Assembly (NCBI RefSeq): GCF_021353235.1
Contig: NZ_JAJTWT010000005.1
Span: 372,001 to 436,000, forward strand
DNA from: Pelomonas caseinilytica
GTDB lineage: Bacteria; Pseudomonadota; Gammaproteobacteria; Burkholderiales; Burkholderiaceae_C
Length of the DNA: 64,000 nucleotides
Reading direction: 5' to 3'
Shown here one piece after another: positions 54,819-63,294 of the stretch (the first letter of the stretch is position 1; every line of letters starts with the position of its first letter). The notes under the pieces are model-generated. The model was given only the letters and a program-made list of their open reading frames with translations. It was not told the DNA's origin and made no database searches. The translations under genes and the position numbers were made by a program.

Positions 54819-57682
54819 CTGGTCCACCCAACTGAGGAGTGCTCGATGCTCTCCCGACCAAGAATGGCGGCTAAGCGAGCCGCTCGAACTAGGACCGGGT
54901 GCTGACTCAGTCCATCCAGAATCGCGAGGGCAGCGGGTCCTGCCCACGTCAAAAAGCTGGTGGGGGACGCTACAAGGCGAATTGCCGCCTCGCACAGCCG
55001 CTCGTCTCCACATACGTGATGTCGGATAGAAACAGCCAGGAGCGACTGGCGACCGTCCTCTATTGACGGTGCGATGATTTCGGCGTGTGCCCCAGAAACC
55101 GCGATTGCATAACTGAGATGAGGCCGAGTGAATTCGTTCTCAAGGGCGGTTCGCTGATCCTCTAAGTCACGGCCACGCTGAATCAGTTCTGCGGCGAGCC
55201 ACTGCGGCCAGCACATGGTTGCCACCAGTTGATCCTCCATGCCTCGGAGGGCAATGGCGCGTCGCTGGCGTGCGAGAGGGCCGACAAGTTTTGCGCTCGC
55301 CCAAGCGGCCATTGCGCTAAGTAGCGAAATGACCGCAGGGCCGTTCTGAAGCGGTTCATGAAGCTCGGGCCAAGCCGCAAGCTGCTCAAGCGATGCGATC
55401 CTCGTGGGGGGGCTAACAACTATGGCTGCACATTCGTCACCGCATCGTGCAAGGTAAAGCCCTCCGTCGGAAATCTGCCTATAGGTGCCCCGCTCTAGCT
55501 CTACGAGGTGTGGCTGCGTAGGGTGGCGGAAGGACGAATACGCAACCTGCAGATTCCCCTCACCATCACTGTCGTCGAGGAGTTGAACCTCAATTCCCTT
55601 GGTGCTCCTAGAAAGCCAACGAATTGGAGCCACCCTATGCAACAGTGGGTACCGAATCGTCCCCAACTCGTCCCCATCTACGACCAGCACCGCACTGCCA
55701 GCTCTGAGAAGTACGTCGGAGCTATCAGCCACGAGGTCGGCCGACTCCAACGCCAACCGCAACCAGTCCTGACTTGCTGGAATTTGCACCTCGCCGAGGG
55801 GAATTCGACCTACGCCGCCACCACTTGCATCTCGCAGGTCGACAAAGCAGCGAACGGTGCGGTTCTCTGGGCCTGCAATGTGAACGACGACCTTGCCGTC
55901 GAGAAGCGCGCCTAAGCTTGGCTGCGCGGGGAGCGTACTGACTATAAGCCCATCGTGTGCTGACACCCCGGGTACCCAAGTGCGTCGAGGCCGGACGACG
56001 ACATCCAGCGCCGTTCGGGCGCCCGCGCGGCGGAGATGGTTCCCCCCTGCGCAGTTTTGATATGTCGCGGAGACGGATACGGCATGAACGCCATCTGAGA
56101 GCTTGCCGAGGGAGATTAGAGTCGGAGAGGTTTCCGATTGGCTCAACTTGAGTTGTTGACTACCGACTTGTACGACTAGTTCCTCGCAGGCCTCGCTATG
56201 AGATACGGCGATGCATATCTCGTCGCCTGACAACCACTCCGCGTGCCCTTCGCCATCCCAGTGAACCGGCGGGAGGCCGACCGGCCAAACCCGAAGCGCG
56301 CGCTCAACTGACAGGCCAAGGGCACCAAGGCACTGTATCGCCTCTTCCGATGGACGCTCGTCGACGGAGAACTCGATGGCAGTGACGTCTTTGCAGTCGA
56401 GCTTCGCCTCGCGAAAAGGAAGATCGCTACCAGGGTGGACCTGGGCTGTAGCAACCAGCAAGTATCTATGTCCTGGGCGTACCTTAGGAATTAGCACCTG
56501 CGCCGCAGTTCCATCACCACCAATTCGAAACAGCCAACTTGGGCCTTCAGAGATTCGACACTCAGATTGCAGGATGTGATGGATAGCTCCATCCCAAGCT
56601 TCAAATCGCAGGACGGGCTTGGACGGGTCCGGCCATTCGATAACCTTTCGCCGTTGCCCACCGTTGAGTAGCCAGCCTCGGGGATACCAAGTAGTCCCTG
56701 CGGATGGCACTGTGCAGCGGTTCTCACGAAGGAACGAGGCGAACTTAGGGTCTAAGGTCGCGATGCCTGAAAACGACGGCAATTCCAAGGTGCACTGCCA
56801 AGACGCGGCGTCATTTCTCGTCACCCTGAGACTGGGCCTGATGGATCGCATCTGCGCTTCGCGCAGTGCCGTAGAGGCAGAGTCCGCTACTTTGGATACG
56901 CCGTGGCGATTCAGCCGTACGCTGGCAGCTCGTACAGCGACTGCGTCCGCAACCTTCCTCGCCTCGTGCAGCCAGGCCCTAGCGTCGCGCCTGGATTCCA
57001 GGTCTTGGATGATGCGAGCCAGCGCCGTAGGTGCGAGGGTTGGCTGATTCGATTCGCTGCCTTTCCTGAGCAGAGCGCCAACAATCCAGCCAACCAGTTC
57101 CTCCTGCTCAAGCAGGTTGACCAGTCGAGCCGACCCGTGTGCATAGAGCCGGAGGACCCTGCCGACCTGCGATGGCGATGACCCCGCGAGTTCGGCAACT
57201 AAGTACCGCTCTTCGTACAACAGCCGCGCCAATTGCTGCTGCAGGTCTTTCGGCAGTAAGGCATGCGTGATTGGCCAAGCAATGATGGAGAACTGGCTCG
57301 CCCAGGGTCCGCTCGGCTGAAAGCCGCCATAAGCGGACTGAAAGCGAATAAAGCACCAGCGGAGCTGGGACCGCCTCGTCGGGTCGGAGCGCCAGTGCGG
57401 CGTTCTCCGCTCGAACGAATGCCAGAACTCGAGGCCGTCATAGTCGTATCCAAGCTCGGTCGCGTAAATCACCCAAAGCAACCAGTGATGTCGGAGCGAC
57501 TCCCCCATGGAAAGCCACTCGCGCAAATCCGTCGCAATCGCCGTCACCTCACCTTCGGACAGCTCGTGTTCTAGCGCGAAAACAGGTTGGCCCTCAAGGT
57601 GTCTCGTCGCGGCCAGAGTCTCGAAATGACTTTCGAGCTTTCGCTCCCATTGGTCCAGTCGAGATGCCAACTTTGAGAGCAT
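54815..57682 (-). CDS. 955-aa uncharacterised protein in the Druantia-like operon (DruB/C position)
   Basis: 955 aa. Residues ~1-260 are helical: LEHELSEGEVTAIATDLREW, LLWVIYATELGYDYDGLEFW, FERRTPHW and WCFIRFQSAYGG, a W/Y-rich segment. Residues ~300-760 are beta-rich with Ig-like repeated patterns (LRVTRNDAASWQCTLELPSF; IAVSHSEACEELVVQVGSQQ; ALDVVVRPRRTWVPGVSAHD). The end is helical again. No helicase, nuclease or methyltransferase motif was seen. Starts 7 bp after druA. Type I Druantia has two genes (druB, druC) in this place; this may be their fusion or a replacement. Confidence 0.78.
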   Translation of the reverse strand: MLSKLASRLDQWERKLESHFETLAATRHLEGQPVFALEHELSEGEVTAIATDLREWLSMGESLRHHWLLWVIYATELGYDYDGLEFWHSFERRTPHWRSDPTRRSQLRWCFIRFQSAYGGFQPSGPWASQFSIIAWPITHALLPKDLQQQLARLLYEERYLVAELAGSSPSQVGRVLRLYAHGSARLVNLLEQEELVGWIVGALLRKGSESNQPTLAPTALARIIQDLESRRDARAWLHEARKVADAVAVRAASVRLNRHGVSKVADSASTALREAQMRSIRPSLRVTRNDAASWQCTLELPSFSGIATLDPKFASFLRENRCTVPSAGTTWYPRGWLLNGGQRRKVIEWPDPSKPVLRFEAWDGAIHHILQSECRISEGPSWLFRIGGDGTAAQVLIPKVRPGHRYLLVATAQVHPGSDLPFREAKLDCKDVTAIEFSVDERPSEEAIQCLGALGLSVERALRVWPVGLPPVHWDGEGHAEWLSGDEICIAVSHSEACEELVVQVGSQQLKLSQSETSPTLISLGKLSDGVHAVSVSATYQNCAGGNHLRRAGARTALDVVVRPRRTWVPGVSAHDGLIVSTLPAQPSLGALLDGKVVVHIAGPENRTVRCFVDLRDASGGGVGRIPLGEVQIPASQDWLRLALESADLVADSSDVLLRAGSAVLVVDGDELGTIRYPLLHRVAPIRWLSRSTKGIEVQLLDDSDGEGNLQVAYSSFRHPTQPHLVELERGTYRQISDGGLYLARCGDECAAIVVSPPTRIASLEQLAAWPELHEPLQNGPAVISLLSAMAAWASAKLVGPLARQRRAIALRGMEDQLVATMCWPQWLAAELIQRGRDLEDQRTALENEFTRPHLSYAIAVSGAHAEIIAPSIEDGRQSLLAVSIRHHVCGDERLCEAAIRLVASPTSFLTWAGPAALAILDGLSQHPVLVRAARLAAILGRESIEHSSVGWTR

Positions 57683-57689
57683 TCGCTGC

Positions 57690-58898
57690 CTACCTGGCGG
57701 TCTTCCGAGCCACCGTAGTAGCTACTCCGACGGGGTGTGCGGCGAGGAGGTTAAGAAAGTCCTCCCTCGTCCAAGTTTGGTAGTCCGGCCGACGGTCCGC
57801 GCGACCAATCATCCATCGCTCCACTGCGAGCGCACCGACCTCTTCTGCTGACAATAGGCTATCCAGCTTTGGGCTTCCGGACTTGCCGCCAAGAATCTTC
57901 AGAGAGTTCGAGGCCGTCTCGCAGAGGAAGACCTCACGCTGAATCCCGTGCTTCATCAAGTCTTGCTTAAAGCCCAGGGTGTCGAGAGCCGCCCGTACCG
58001 TCCGAAGCCGCCAATTCGGCCCGTCTCCGAATTCATGCTTGTCGGCGTATGGATGCCCGATGCTCCGAAGGTAGTCGCGAATTTCGGAGAACAGCTCCTC
58101 CGGGATGTGGAAGTGTCCCCACCCGCCCGTATAGCCAATTGGTCGAAAGTAATCGACGCCGTGAAGCTTCAACCGGTTGTATACCGAGGATCTTCCCATG
58201 GAAGACGTTGTTGTGATTCCGAGCAGCCTCGCCTTCTTTTTCTCGCCTGAAATGACCCCTTCAGTGCTTCCATAGATCTTCGCAAAGTCGTCGTAGACGT
58301 CTCGGGAGCGAAGCAGGCACGCCACGAGTTTTCCACCAAGGAGTGAGCTATAGGGCGGTATGGCACCCAGCACGTACGCGTCCATGAGGTTCACAAGGCG
58401 CGCGCCTCTGTCCTCAACGCTCCACCCGATAAGCTTGTCTCGAACGGAAAGGTTGTAGACGGGGTCACCGATGGCAGCTATTCCTATCAGCTTGCCATTG
58501 CTCTCGTCCCAGACGAGGTAGCGAATCCTTCGGCCAAACCCGACAGACACCGGAACAGACCAGGAAAGAGCGACCAAGCGGAAGAGGTCAGACTCCCAGG
58601 TGCCGCTGCTCACGCGCTGGAGCGATGGTCGAATCCTAGAAGGAACGACGTCGGCACCGGACGCAAGCTTTCCAAGGAGCTTGGTACTGGCAGAAGCCAC
58701 GAACCCTTGTGCCTCGCGGAGCCGCTCTTCGCGCTGAGCGCTGTGCAGCGTCCGCACGACTTCCTTCCCACCCTCAGGAAGTACCAGCGACCCGTCTTTT
58801 GCCTTTTGAAATCCAAGCACCGCAAGGTGCTTGCGCAAATGCCGCTTGATACTCGCTTCACGCGTGAAGGCGTCCGCAGCCTTCTTGATGCTCGCCAT
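57690..58898 (-). CDS. druA: DUF4338 protein, DruA-like
   Basis: 402 aa from the ATG at 58898 (MASIKKAADAFTREASIKRH); the frame is open to 59,333 but that part is low-complexity. The DUF4338 core is clear: IRYLVWDESNGKLIGIAAIG, DPVYNLSVRDKLIGWSVEDR, LVNLMDAYVLGAIPPYSSLL, GGKLVACLLRSRDVYDDFAK, and the later TTTSSMGRSSVYNRLKLHG. DUF4338 defines DruA, the first protein of Druantia type I. First gene of the leftward operon; its promoter should lie in 58,899-59,378. Function in defence is not biochemically known. Confidence 0.87.
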   Translation of the reverse strand: MASIKKAADAFTREASIKRHLRKHLAVLGFQKAKDGSLVLPEGGKEVVRTLHSAQREERLREAQGFVASASTKLLGKLASGADVVPSRIRPSLQRVSSGTWESDLFRLVALSWSVPVSVGFGRRIRYLVWDESNGKLIGIAAIGDPVYNLSVRDKLIGWSVEDRGARLVNLMDAYVLGAIPPYSSLLGGKLVACLLRSRDVYDDFAKIYGSTEGVISGEKKKARLLGITTTSSMGRSSVYNRLKLHGVDYFRPIGYTGGWGHFHIPEELFSEIRDYLRSIGHPYADKHEFGDGPNWRLRTVRAALDTLGFKQDLMKHGIQREVFLCETASNSLKILGGKSGSPKLDSLLSAEEVGALAVERWMIGRADRRPDYQTWTREDFLNLLAAHPVGVATTVARKTAR

Positions 58899-59378
58899 AC
58901 TTCCACGCGCAGTGTCGCGCGCCCCTCCCCATTTTTTGCCTATGGTAGCGCCCTGTACCAAAGTCTGGCTGGAGCCCCCCCTAGCGGTCGTCAGGTCGGT
59001 CTTCCCCGCTGTGCGCCCGCAACCGCGATCATGTTTTTCGCTCGCCCGGCTCATTTTTAGTGTAATGCCGTCCTCGGCTACAAGGCATCCACATGCTGGC
59101 ACTCGGCCTATCCTGCCCTCGTCCTTTCCCCTCCTGCCCTCGTCCTTTCCCCTCCTGCCGCGGTGTTGCTCCGATGGATTCGAGGCCCGTTTCCAGCGGA
59201 AGTCGTTGCCTTGGCAGCGACGAAACTGCATCAACCGCGCAAGAACTGACCCGCATGCGAACCGAAGGCGAGCAATCTGCATAGGAGCCGCCACAAGAGC
59301 GAGAAAACTGACCAAGCAGCGGCAAATCTGCACAGCAGCTGACCCGTTACCGACACGCCGCTGAAAAGGGGAGTCGCC
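58899..59378. other. Gene-free spacer upstream of druA
   Basis: 480 bp between divergent druA and the small HTH gene. It carries a 21-bp tandem repeat and presumably both promoters. An open frame continuous with druA crosses it, but its predicted sequence (GKDEGRRGKDEGR) derives from the repeat and has no family character. Confidence 0.55.
59111..59152 (+). repeat. 21-bp tandem repeat, two copies plus partial
   Basis: The unit TCCTGCCCTCGTCCTTTCCCC occurs exactly at 59111-59131 and 59132-59152, with a third partial copy to 59160. One strand is strongly pyrimidine. It could be a binding array, a slippage-prone spacer, or simple local duplication. Confidence 0.8.
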
Positions 59379-59582
59379 ATGAAGCTGGATCCCGTAGGCC
59401 CACCAACCGGCTACCGCAGGGCGCGCCGCTATGCGTCACAGATGCTGGAACTGCGCTTGCAGGGCTACACCTTCGAGGCCATTCGCGAGGCCCTTGCCGA
59501 CGCTGGCGTCAACGTGAGCAACAGCACGGTGCAGCGCGAGGTGGCGCGACTTCGGCACGCCAACATCGGCAGCCGGCCTTAG
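59379..59582 (+). CDS. Small helix-turn-helix protein
   Basis: 67 aa, start ATG at 59379 preceded by AAAAGGGGAG. After a basic N-terminus (YRRARRYASQMLELRLQGYT) it has a recombinase-type HTH: FEAIREALADAGVNVSNSTV, then QREVARLRHAN. The pattern is like the HTH region of small mobilisation-linked or resolvase-tail proteins. Function unknown; regulation of the relaxase genes or dru promoter is speculative. Divergent from druA. Confidence 0.72.
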   Translation: MKLDPVGPPTGYRRARRYASQMLELRLQGYTFEAIREALADAGVNVSNSTVQREVARLRHANIGSRP

Positions 59583-59832
59583 CCACACCTAGCGACGAAG
59601 ACGATTGAGCCTGCCCCTTGAACCCGTCGCCGGTGCGAAGCGCCGACGACAGCGGCCCGGCATCGGGCGTGGCGGGTGACCAGGGTGGGGATCTTGCCGG
59701 CACCGCGCCGTGCGCCGTCACGCCGGCAAGTTCACCAAGCCGGCTCGTTCACGCATCGCGTGAAGGAATGAAGCCGGCGCTTCCTGGGCACGGGAAGGGC
59801 CGCTGCCAATGCCCATTGCAGTGCGACCGCCA

Positions 59833-60825
59833 TCAGCGCTCAAGCTTCGGATCCGGCCTGCCCTTTGACACGTCATGGCGCGGCACCTTCACGGGCTCCC
59901 GGGTCACTGGAACCTCCTGCCCGAGTCGGCGACGCGCGGCCTCCTTGAAGACTGACGAGCCGCGCACAAAGCTGCCGATGCGCTCCGCAAGTTCTCGATC
60001 TCCGTCGATCTCGGACGCCGCGAGCGCCTTCAAGATGTGAGCCCAACTGACCATAGCGTCGGCTCCGCCGCGCGAAGCGCGCGGCTCCGCCTTGGCTGTC
60101 CCAGGCTGCGGGCGCAGCCGCCCCTCCTGCCTGGCCTTGAGCCGCCACAAAGGCTCGTAGGCGCCGCTCTCGCCGCGGGTCACCTGGCGAGTGGCTTCGG
60201 CCTCGATGCCCCACCCGCGCAGCTTCTCGGCGAACGTCTCACGCCAGCGATGCAGGTCCGCCTTGCGAGGGTTCAGGCGTTTGCCGGATGCGGCCTCAGC
60301 CTTCACGCTCAGATGGATATGCGGATTGGCCTGGTGCTCGTGCAGGACCATCACGTAGCGGTGCCCTGCCAGCTCGGCCTGTGCGAACTCGCGCGCCGCC
60401 TTCTTCAGCAGATCGGCGTTCGTCCCGGCCGGCATGGACAACATGATGTTGAAGGCCTCGCGCCGATGCCCTTCCGCGCCGATCAGCGATCCCCCATAGC
60501 GCCATTGATCCACCAGGTCGCGCACCGCCTCCCTGCCGCTGCGCACGACCTCCCGGTCGTCTTCGATGTCGAGCCGGCCGTTCTTGCTGATGTAGCGGAA
60601 GTGCGCCGCGATGGCGGCCATGCCTCGGCCACCGCCGGTGACCTTGACCATCACCTGCGGCGCGCGCCGCACCGTCGCCTCGATGCGCTGGCGGATCACT
60701 GCGGCCTTGCGCCGCATCAGCGTGCCCAGCCTGGGCGTCGGCAGCGACTTGACGATGCGATTGGCGGGATAGAACAGTCGCTCGCCCCACTGCACCAGAA
60801 CGCCGTCAACCTGTTGGCCCCTCAT
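59833..60825 (-). CDS. Relaxase/mobilisation nuclease domain protein
   Basis: 330 aa. Relaxase of the Mob family: FRYISKNGRLDIEDDREVVR near residues 76-95, FNIMLSMPAGTNADLLKKAA, and the His-cluster HEHQANPHIHLSVKAEAASG near 168-187, followed by RLNPRKADLHRWRETFAEKL. Such enzymes nick oriT and lead DNA transfer. The HxNPHxH arrangement (HEHQANPHIH) is the metal site of the fold. It starts in an ATGA overlap with the upstream accessory gene. No coupling protein or type IV secretion genes are visible, so the island is probably mobilisable, not self-transmissible. Confidence 0.88.
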   Translation of the reverse strand: MRGQQVDGVLVQWGERLFYPANRIVKSLPTPRLGTLMRRKAAVIRQRIEATVRRAPQVMVKVTGGGRGMAAIAAHFRYISKNGRLDIEDDREVVRSGREAVRDLVDQWRYGGSLIGAEGHRREAFNIMLSMPAGTNADLLKKAAREFAQAELAGHRYVMVLHEHQANPHIHLSVKAEAASGKRLNPRKADLHRWRETFAEKLRGWGIEAEATRQVTRGESGAYEPLWRLKARQEGRLRPQPGTAKAEPRASRGGADAMVSWAHILKALAASEIDGDRELAERIGSFVRGSSVFKEAARRRLGQEVPVTREPVKVPRHDVSKGRPDPKLER

Positions 60826-61520
60826 CGCCGTGGCCTCCTCGTAGGCGCGAGGTCGGCGATCAATGCCGAGGCCTTGGCCAGGTGTGCTCGCATGTCGCTG
60901 GCCAGCGATTTCAACCCGGCCCGATAGCCCGCCAACTCGCCGGCCGGGACATGCCCCAGCAGCCGCAGAAAAGCGTTGAGATCGGCGGACATGGCGGCGA
61001 CCCGGTCAGTCGACGCCCTCAACGCGCTGACCGACGCCGAGTGGTCGGCGCAGAGCGGTGGCGCGGGCGCGCCATCCAGCAGCGTGCAGACGTACTGCCC
61101 CTGGGCCACGTCGGCAGCACGCGCCTGCCTGGCCAGCATCGCCGCGTACACGGGCGACATGCGCAGCGTGACCTTGACAAACTGGCCGCAGGTCGGCTTT
61201 GCGGCGCAAGCCATGTCGCCGCGCTCAGGGCTGCCGTCGTCAAGCAGGAACACGACCGCGCGCCTCACCAGCGCCGCGGGGGTGATCCCGCGTTGCGTCG
61301 CCCGCGCCTCCAGGCGAGATCGCAAACCACGCAGGTCAACCGTGATGCGGTCGCGACGATGGATGTTCTCGCCTGCCGTAGTCCGACAAGCGGGCCTAAG
61401 GTTCGCACGACCGCTGGCGCCACTGGGGTGCGGCAGCGCGCGACGTGACGACGGCCCCGGCGCTGCATCAGGCAGAAGCTCCAGCTGCAGCCCGTTGGAC
61501 GAACTCGTTGACGTGGGCAT
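60822..61520 (-). CDS. Relaxase accessory (MobC-like) protein
   Basis: 232 aa. The central part has a ribbon-helix-helix-like pattern (RITVDLRGLRSRLEARATQR, GITPAALVRRAVVFLLDD) and VKVTLRMSPVYAAMLARQAR. The C-terminal half is helical (AMSADLNAFLRLLGHVPAGE). This fits oriT-binding accessory proteins encoded just upstream of relaxases. Overlaps the relaxase start by 4 bp. The first ~60 residues are low-complexity and the true start could be later. oriT is likely within 61,521-61,742 or near 59,583-59,832; no nick site was recognised. Confidence 0.7.
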   Translation of the reverse strand: MPTSTSSSNGLQLELLPDAAPGPSSRRALPHPSGASGRANLRPACRTTAGENIHRRDRITVDLRGLRSRLEARATQRGITPAALVRRAVVFLLDDGSPERGDMACAAKPTCGQFVKVTLRMSPVYAAMLARQARAADVAQGQYVCTLLDGAPAPPLCADHSASVSALRASTDRVAAMSADLNAFLRLLGHVPAGELAGYRAGLKSLASDMRAHLAKASALIADLAPTRRPRR

Positions 61521-61742
61521 GGCGCCGTATCGTGCCCGTCCGCTGACGGCGTGGGTAGCCCGAAGGAGGGGCAGCTCTGACGCATCCGAACGTCCCTGGC
61601 GATCTCGGGAAGATCCGCCTCGTCTCCTGCCGTCTCCGTTCGGCTAACGAACCGTTTCAACTCATTTGATGATGCAGGCCACCTGCGGCGCCAGGAGGGG
61701 CTGCATCTCTGCCTTGTGGGAGGAGCGCGACAAAGCGGAGGG

Positions 61743-62813
61743 CTATTTGCCCGCCAGCTCCAGCCCACCGTCGCGTGTCCGTACGACCAGGCCAAGCAGC
61801 TTCGCCACAGCCTGCGCAAAGGCCTGGTTGTCGCCAGTACGGAATACCCCGCTGACACGCAGGGCCCTCAGCGCTGCCGAGTCGGCCAGCATGATCGGCA
61901 CCTTGCTGTAGCGGTTCATGTCGGCCACGGCATCGGCCAGAGCGACGTCATCCAGCTCGGCAACGCCGCGCTTCCAGGCCAGCAGCGGGTTGAGCTGCGG
62001 ACGGTCCAGGCGCGCCCCTGTGGGCCCGGCGCGCCCGTTCTCGCCGATCGCCTGGCCCACGCGCAAGCGGTCGCCGGGGGTCATGACAACCGCACTGCTC
62101 AGCGCGCTCTGCACGGCGGCGTCCGAGCGCTGCACGATCACCTGGCCTTCAAGCAATGTCACGCCAAAGGCGTCGCCACCAGCCTTTGCCGGCGGCGTGG
62201 ATCGGACCAGGAAGGCCGTCCCCGTGGCGACGACCTTGGCATCGGACACGCTGACGACGAAGGGCCGGCCGGCATCCTTTGCGACTTCGAACAGCGCCTC
62301 GCCGCGCGCCACCGTCACCGTGCGCAACGCGTCCGTCAGCTTCACACGGACGTCGGTGGACGTGTTCAGCGTCACTCGGCTGCCGTCCGCCAGGACGATC
62401 AGCCGCTGCTCGCCAACGCCGGTGGTGTAGGTGCCGTCAGGCCAAAGGCTCAGGGCAAACGCGCCCGCGCAGCCGAGCGCTGCGATGGCCGTCGCCAGGC
62501 GCCAGCCCTTCCCGCCGACTTCTGAGCTGCGTACCTGATCCTCGGAGGTCGACGCGGGGATGTCGGTGCGCCGGACACCTGCAACGTCCTGCCAGGTGTC
62601 GGTGCAGCGTTCGAAAGCAAGACGGTGCGCGGCCGACCGCGCCTGCCATGCCAGGCATTCGCGCTGCATTGTTCGCGACCGGTCAGGACCATGCAACCGG
62701 GTCACCCACACGGCCGCCTCTGCCAAGATCTCGCGCGTCATCAGCGGCTCTTCGCTTGCCCCCTGCGTCCCGGAGGCGTCCAACGGTTGCACGGCTACCA
62801 GCCTTCCATCCAC
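61743..62813 (-). CDS. fecR: FecR family anti-sigma/signal transducer
   Basis: 356 aa from the ATG at 62813, overlapping fecI by 19 bp; an alternative ATG lies at 62741. N-terminal DUF4880 (FecR_N) segment AEAAVWVTRLHG...RECLAWQARSAAHRLAFERC, a single membrane helix (ATAIAALGCAGAFALSLW), and a periplasmic FecR domain (GVGEQRLIVLADGSRVTLNT, VARGEALFEVAKDAGRPFVV). Terminal STN-like part SKVPIMLADSAALRALRVSG. Transmits a TonB-receptor signal to the cognate ECF sigma factor. The receptor gene is expected just downstream, but the next leftward gene is an unrelated mobilisation protein. Confidence 0.92.
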   Translation of the reverse strand: MDGRLVAVQPLDASGTQGASEEPLMTREILAEAAVWVTRLHGPDRSRTMQRECLAWQARSAAHRLAFERCTDTWQDVAGVRRTDIPASTSEDQVRSSEVGGKGWRLATAIAALGCAGAFALSLWPDGTYTTGVGEQRLIVLADGSRVTLNTSTDVRVKLTDALRTVTVARGEALFEVAKDAGRPFVVSVSDAKVVATGTAFLVRSTPPAKAGGDAFGVTLLEGQVIVQRSDAAVQSALSSAVVMTPGDRLRVGQAIGENGRAGPTGARLDRPQLNPLLAWKRGVAELDDVALADAVADMNRYSKVPIMLADSAALRALRVSGVFRTGDNQAFAQAVAKLLGLVVRTRDGGLELAGK

Positions 62814-63289
62814 TCGGTCAGCCGCAGTGTCGCCTTGGCAAGGTGCTGATGCACGGTCGTGACACTGATGCCGTGGAGCTTCGCGATTTCCGTATAGGGC
62901 AGGCCGTCGAGTCGGTGCGCCAGGAAGACGTCACGCGTCCTCCCGCTCAAACGGCTCACACCCAGCGTCAAACGAGCCATGCGCTCCCTGGCCAGCACGA
63001 CAGCCTCTGTGGAAGGGGCCGTATCGATCAGCACCACGTCCTCCAGCAGCACATGCTCGCCGCGGCCTGAGCTCATGCGGTGGGCATCGATGGACAGGTT
63101 CAGCGCCGTCCGCATCAGGAAGGCCTCGGGCTGCTCGACGGGCTGCTTTTCGTCCTCATAGCAAGCCAGGCGCAACCACGCCTCCTCAACCAGATCCTCG
63201 GCTTCGTGCTCGGTACGCCCGCGACGCTGCAACGCACCCCGCGCCCGTGCCAGGACGTCCTGCCAATTCTTCAGGAGTCGGAACGACAT
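62795..63289 (-). CDS. fecI: FecI-type ECF RNA polymerase sigma factor
   Basis: 164 aa from the ATG at 63289 (MSFRLLKNWQ); the frame extends upstream into the adjacent gene. Sigma70 region 2: EHEAEDLVEEAWLRLACYED near 27-46; region 4: VSRLSGRTRDVFLAHRLDGL then PYTEIAKLHGISVTTVHQHL with the HTH near 130-150. The FecI family drives iron-siderophore receptor genes. It starts 5 bp after the transposase-like gene and overlaps fecR, so the three are one unit. Confidence 0.93.
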   Translation of the reverse strand: MSFRLLKNWQDVLARARGALQRRGRTEHEAEDLVEEAWLRLACYEDEKQPVEQPEAFLMRTALNLSIDAHRMSSGRGEHVLLEDVVLIDTAPSTEAVVLARERMARLTLGVSRLSGRTRDVFLAHRLDGLPYTEIAKLHGISVTTVHQHLAKATLRLTEWMEGW

Positions 63290-63294
63290 GGCGC

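Larger units (their letters stand above)
43290..61520. mobile_element. tRNA-Lys-linked genomic island (left end seen, right end not found)
   Basis: It begins at the 3' end of tRNA-Lys(CTT), with a P4-type tyrosine integrase, then accessory genes (HipBA pair, GHKL-ATPase-like gene, Druantia-like operon), and mobilisation genes to 61,520. Base composition around 46.8-58.9 kb is visibly more AT-rich and codon use differs from the flanking housekeeping genes. No repeat of the tRNA 3' end was found in the rest of the window, so the right limit is provisional and the element may extend past 64 kb. Confidence 0.6.

Noticed and set aside
53742-55013. 423-aa version of the 358-aa protein
   Set aside because: The first 65 codons are antisense-like overlap of the 955-aa gene; the ATG at 54818 forms the ATGA overlap.
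58899-59333. N-terminal extension of the druA frame (145 extra codons)
   Set aside because: The added sequence is low-complexity, encoded by the 21-bp tandem repeat and lacks DUF4338 similarity; the ATG at 58898 gives the family N-terminus.
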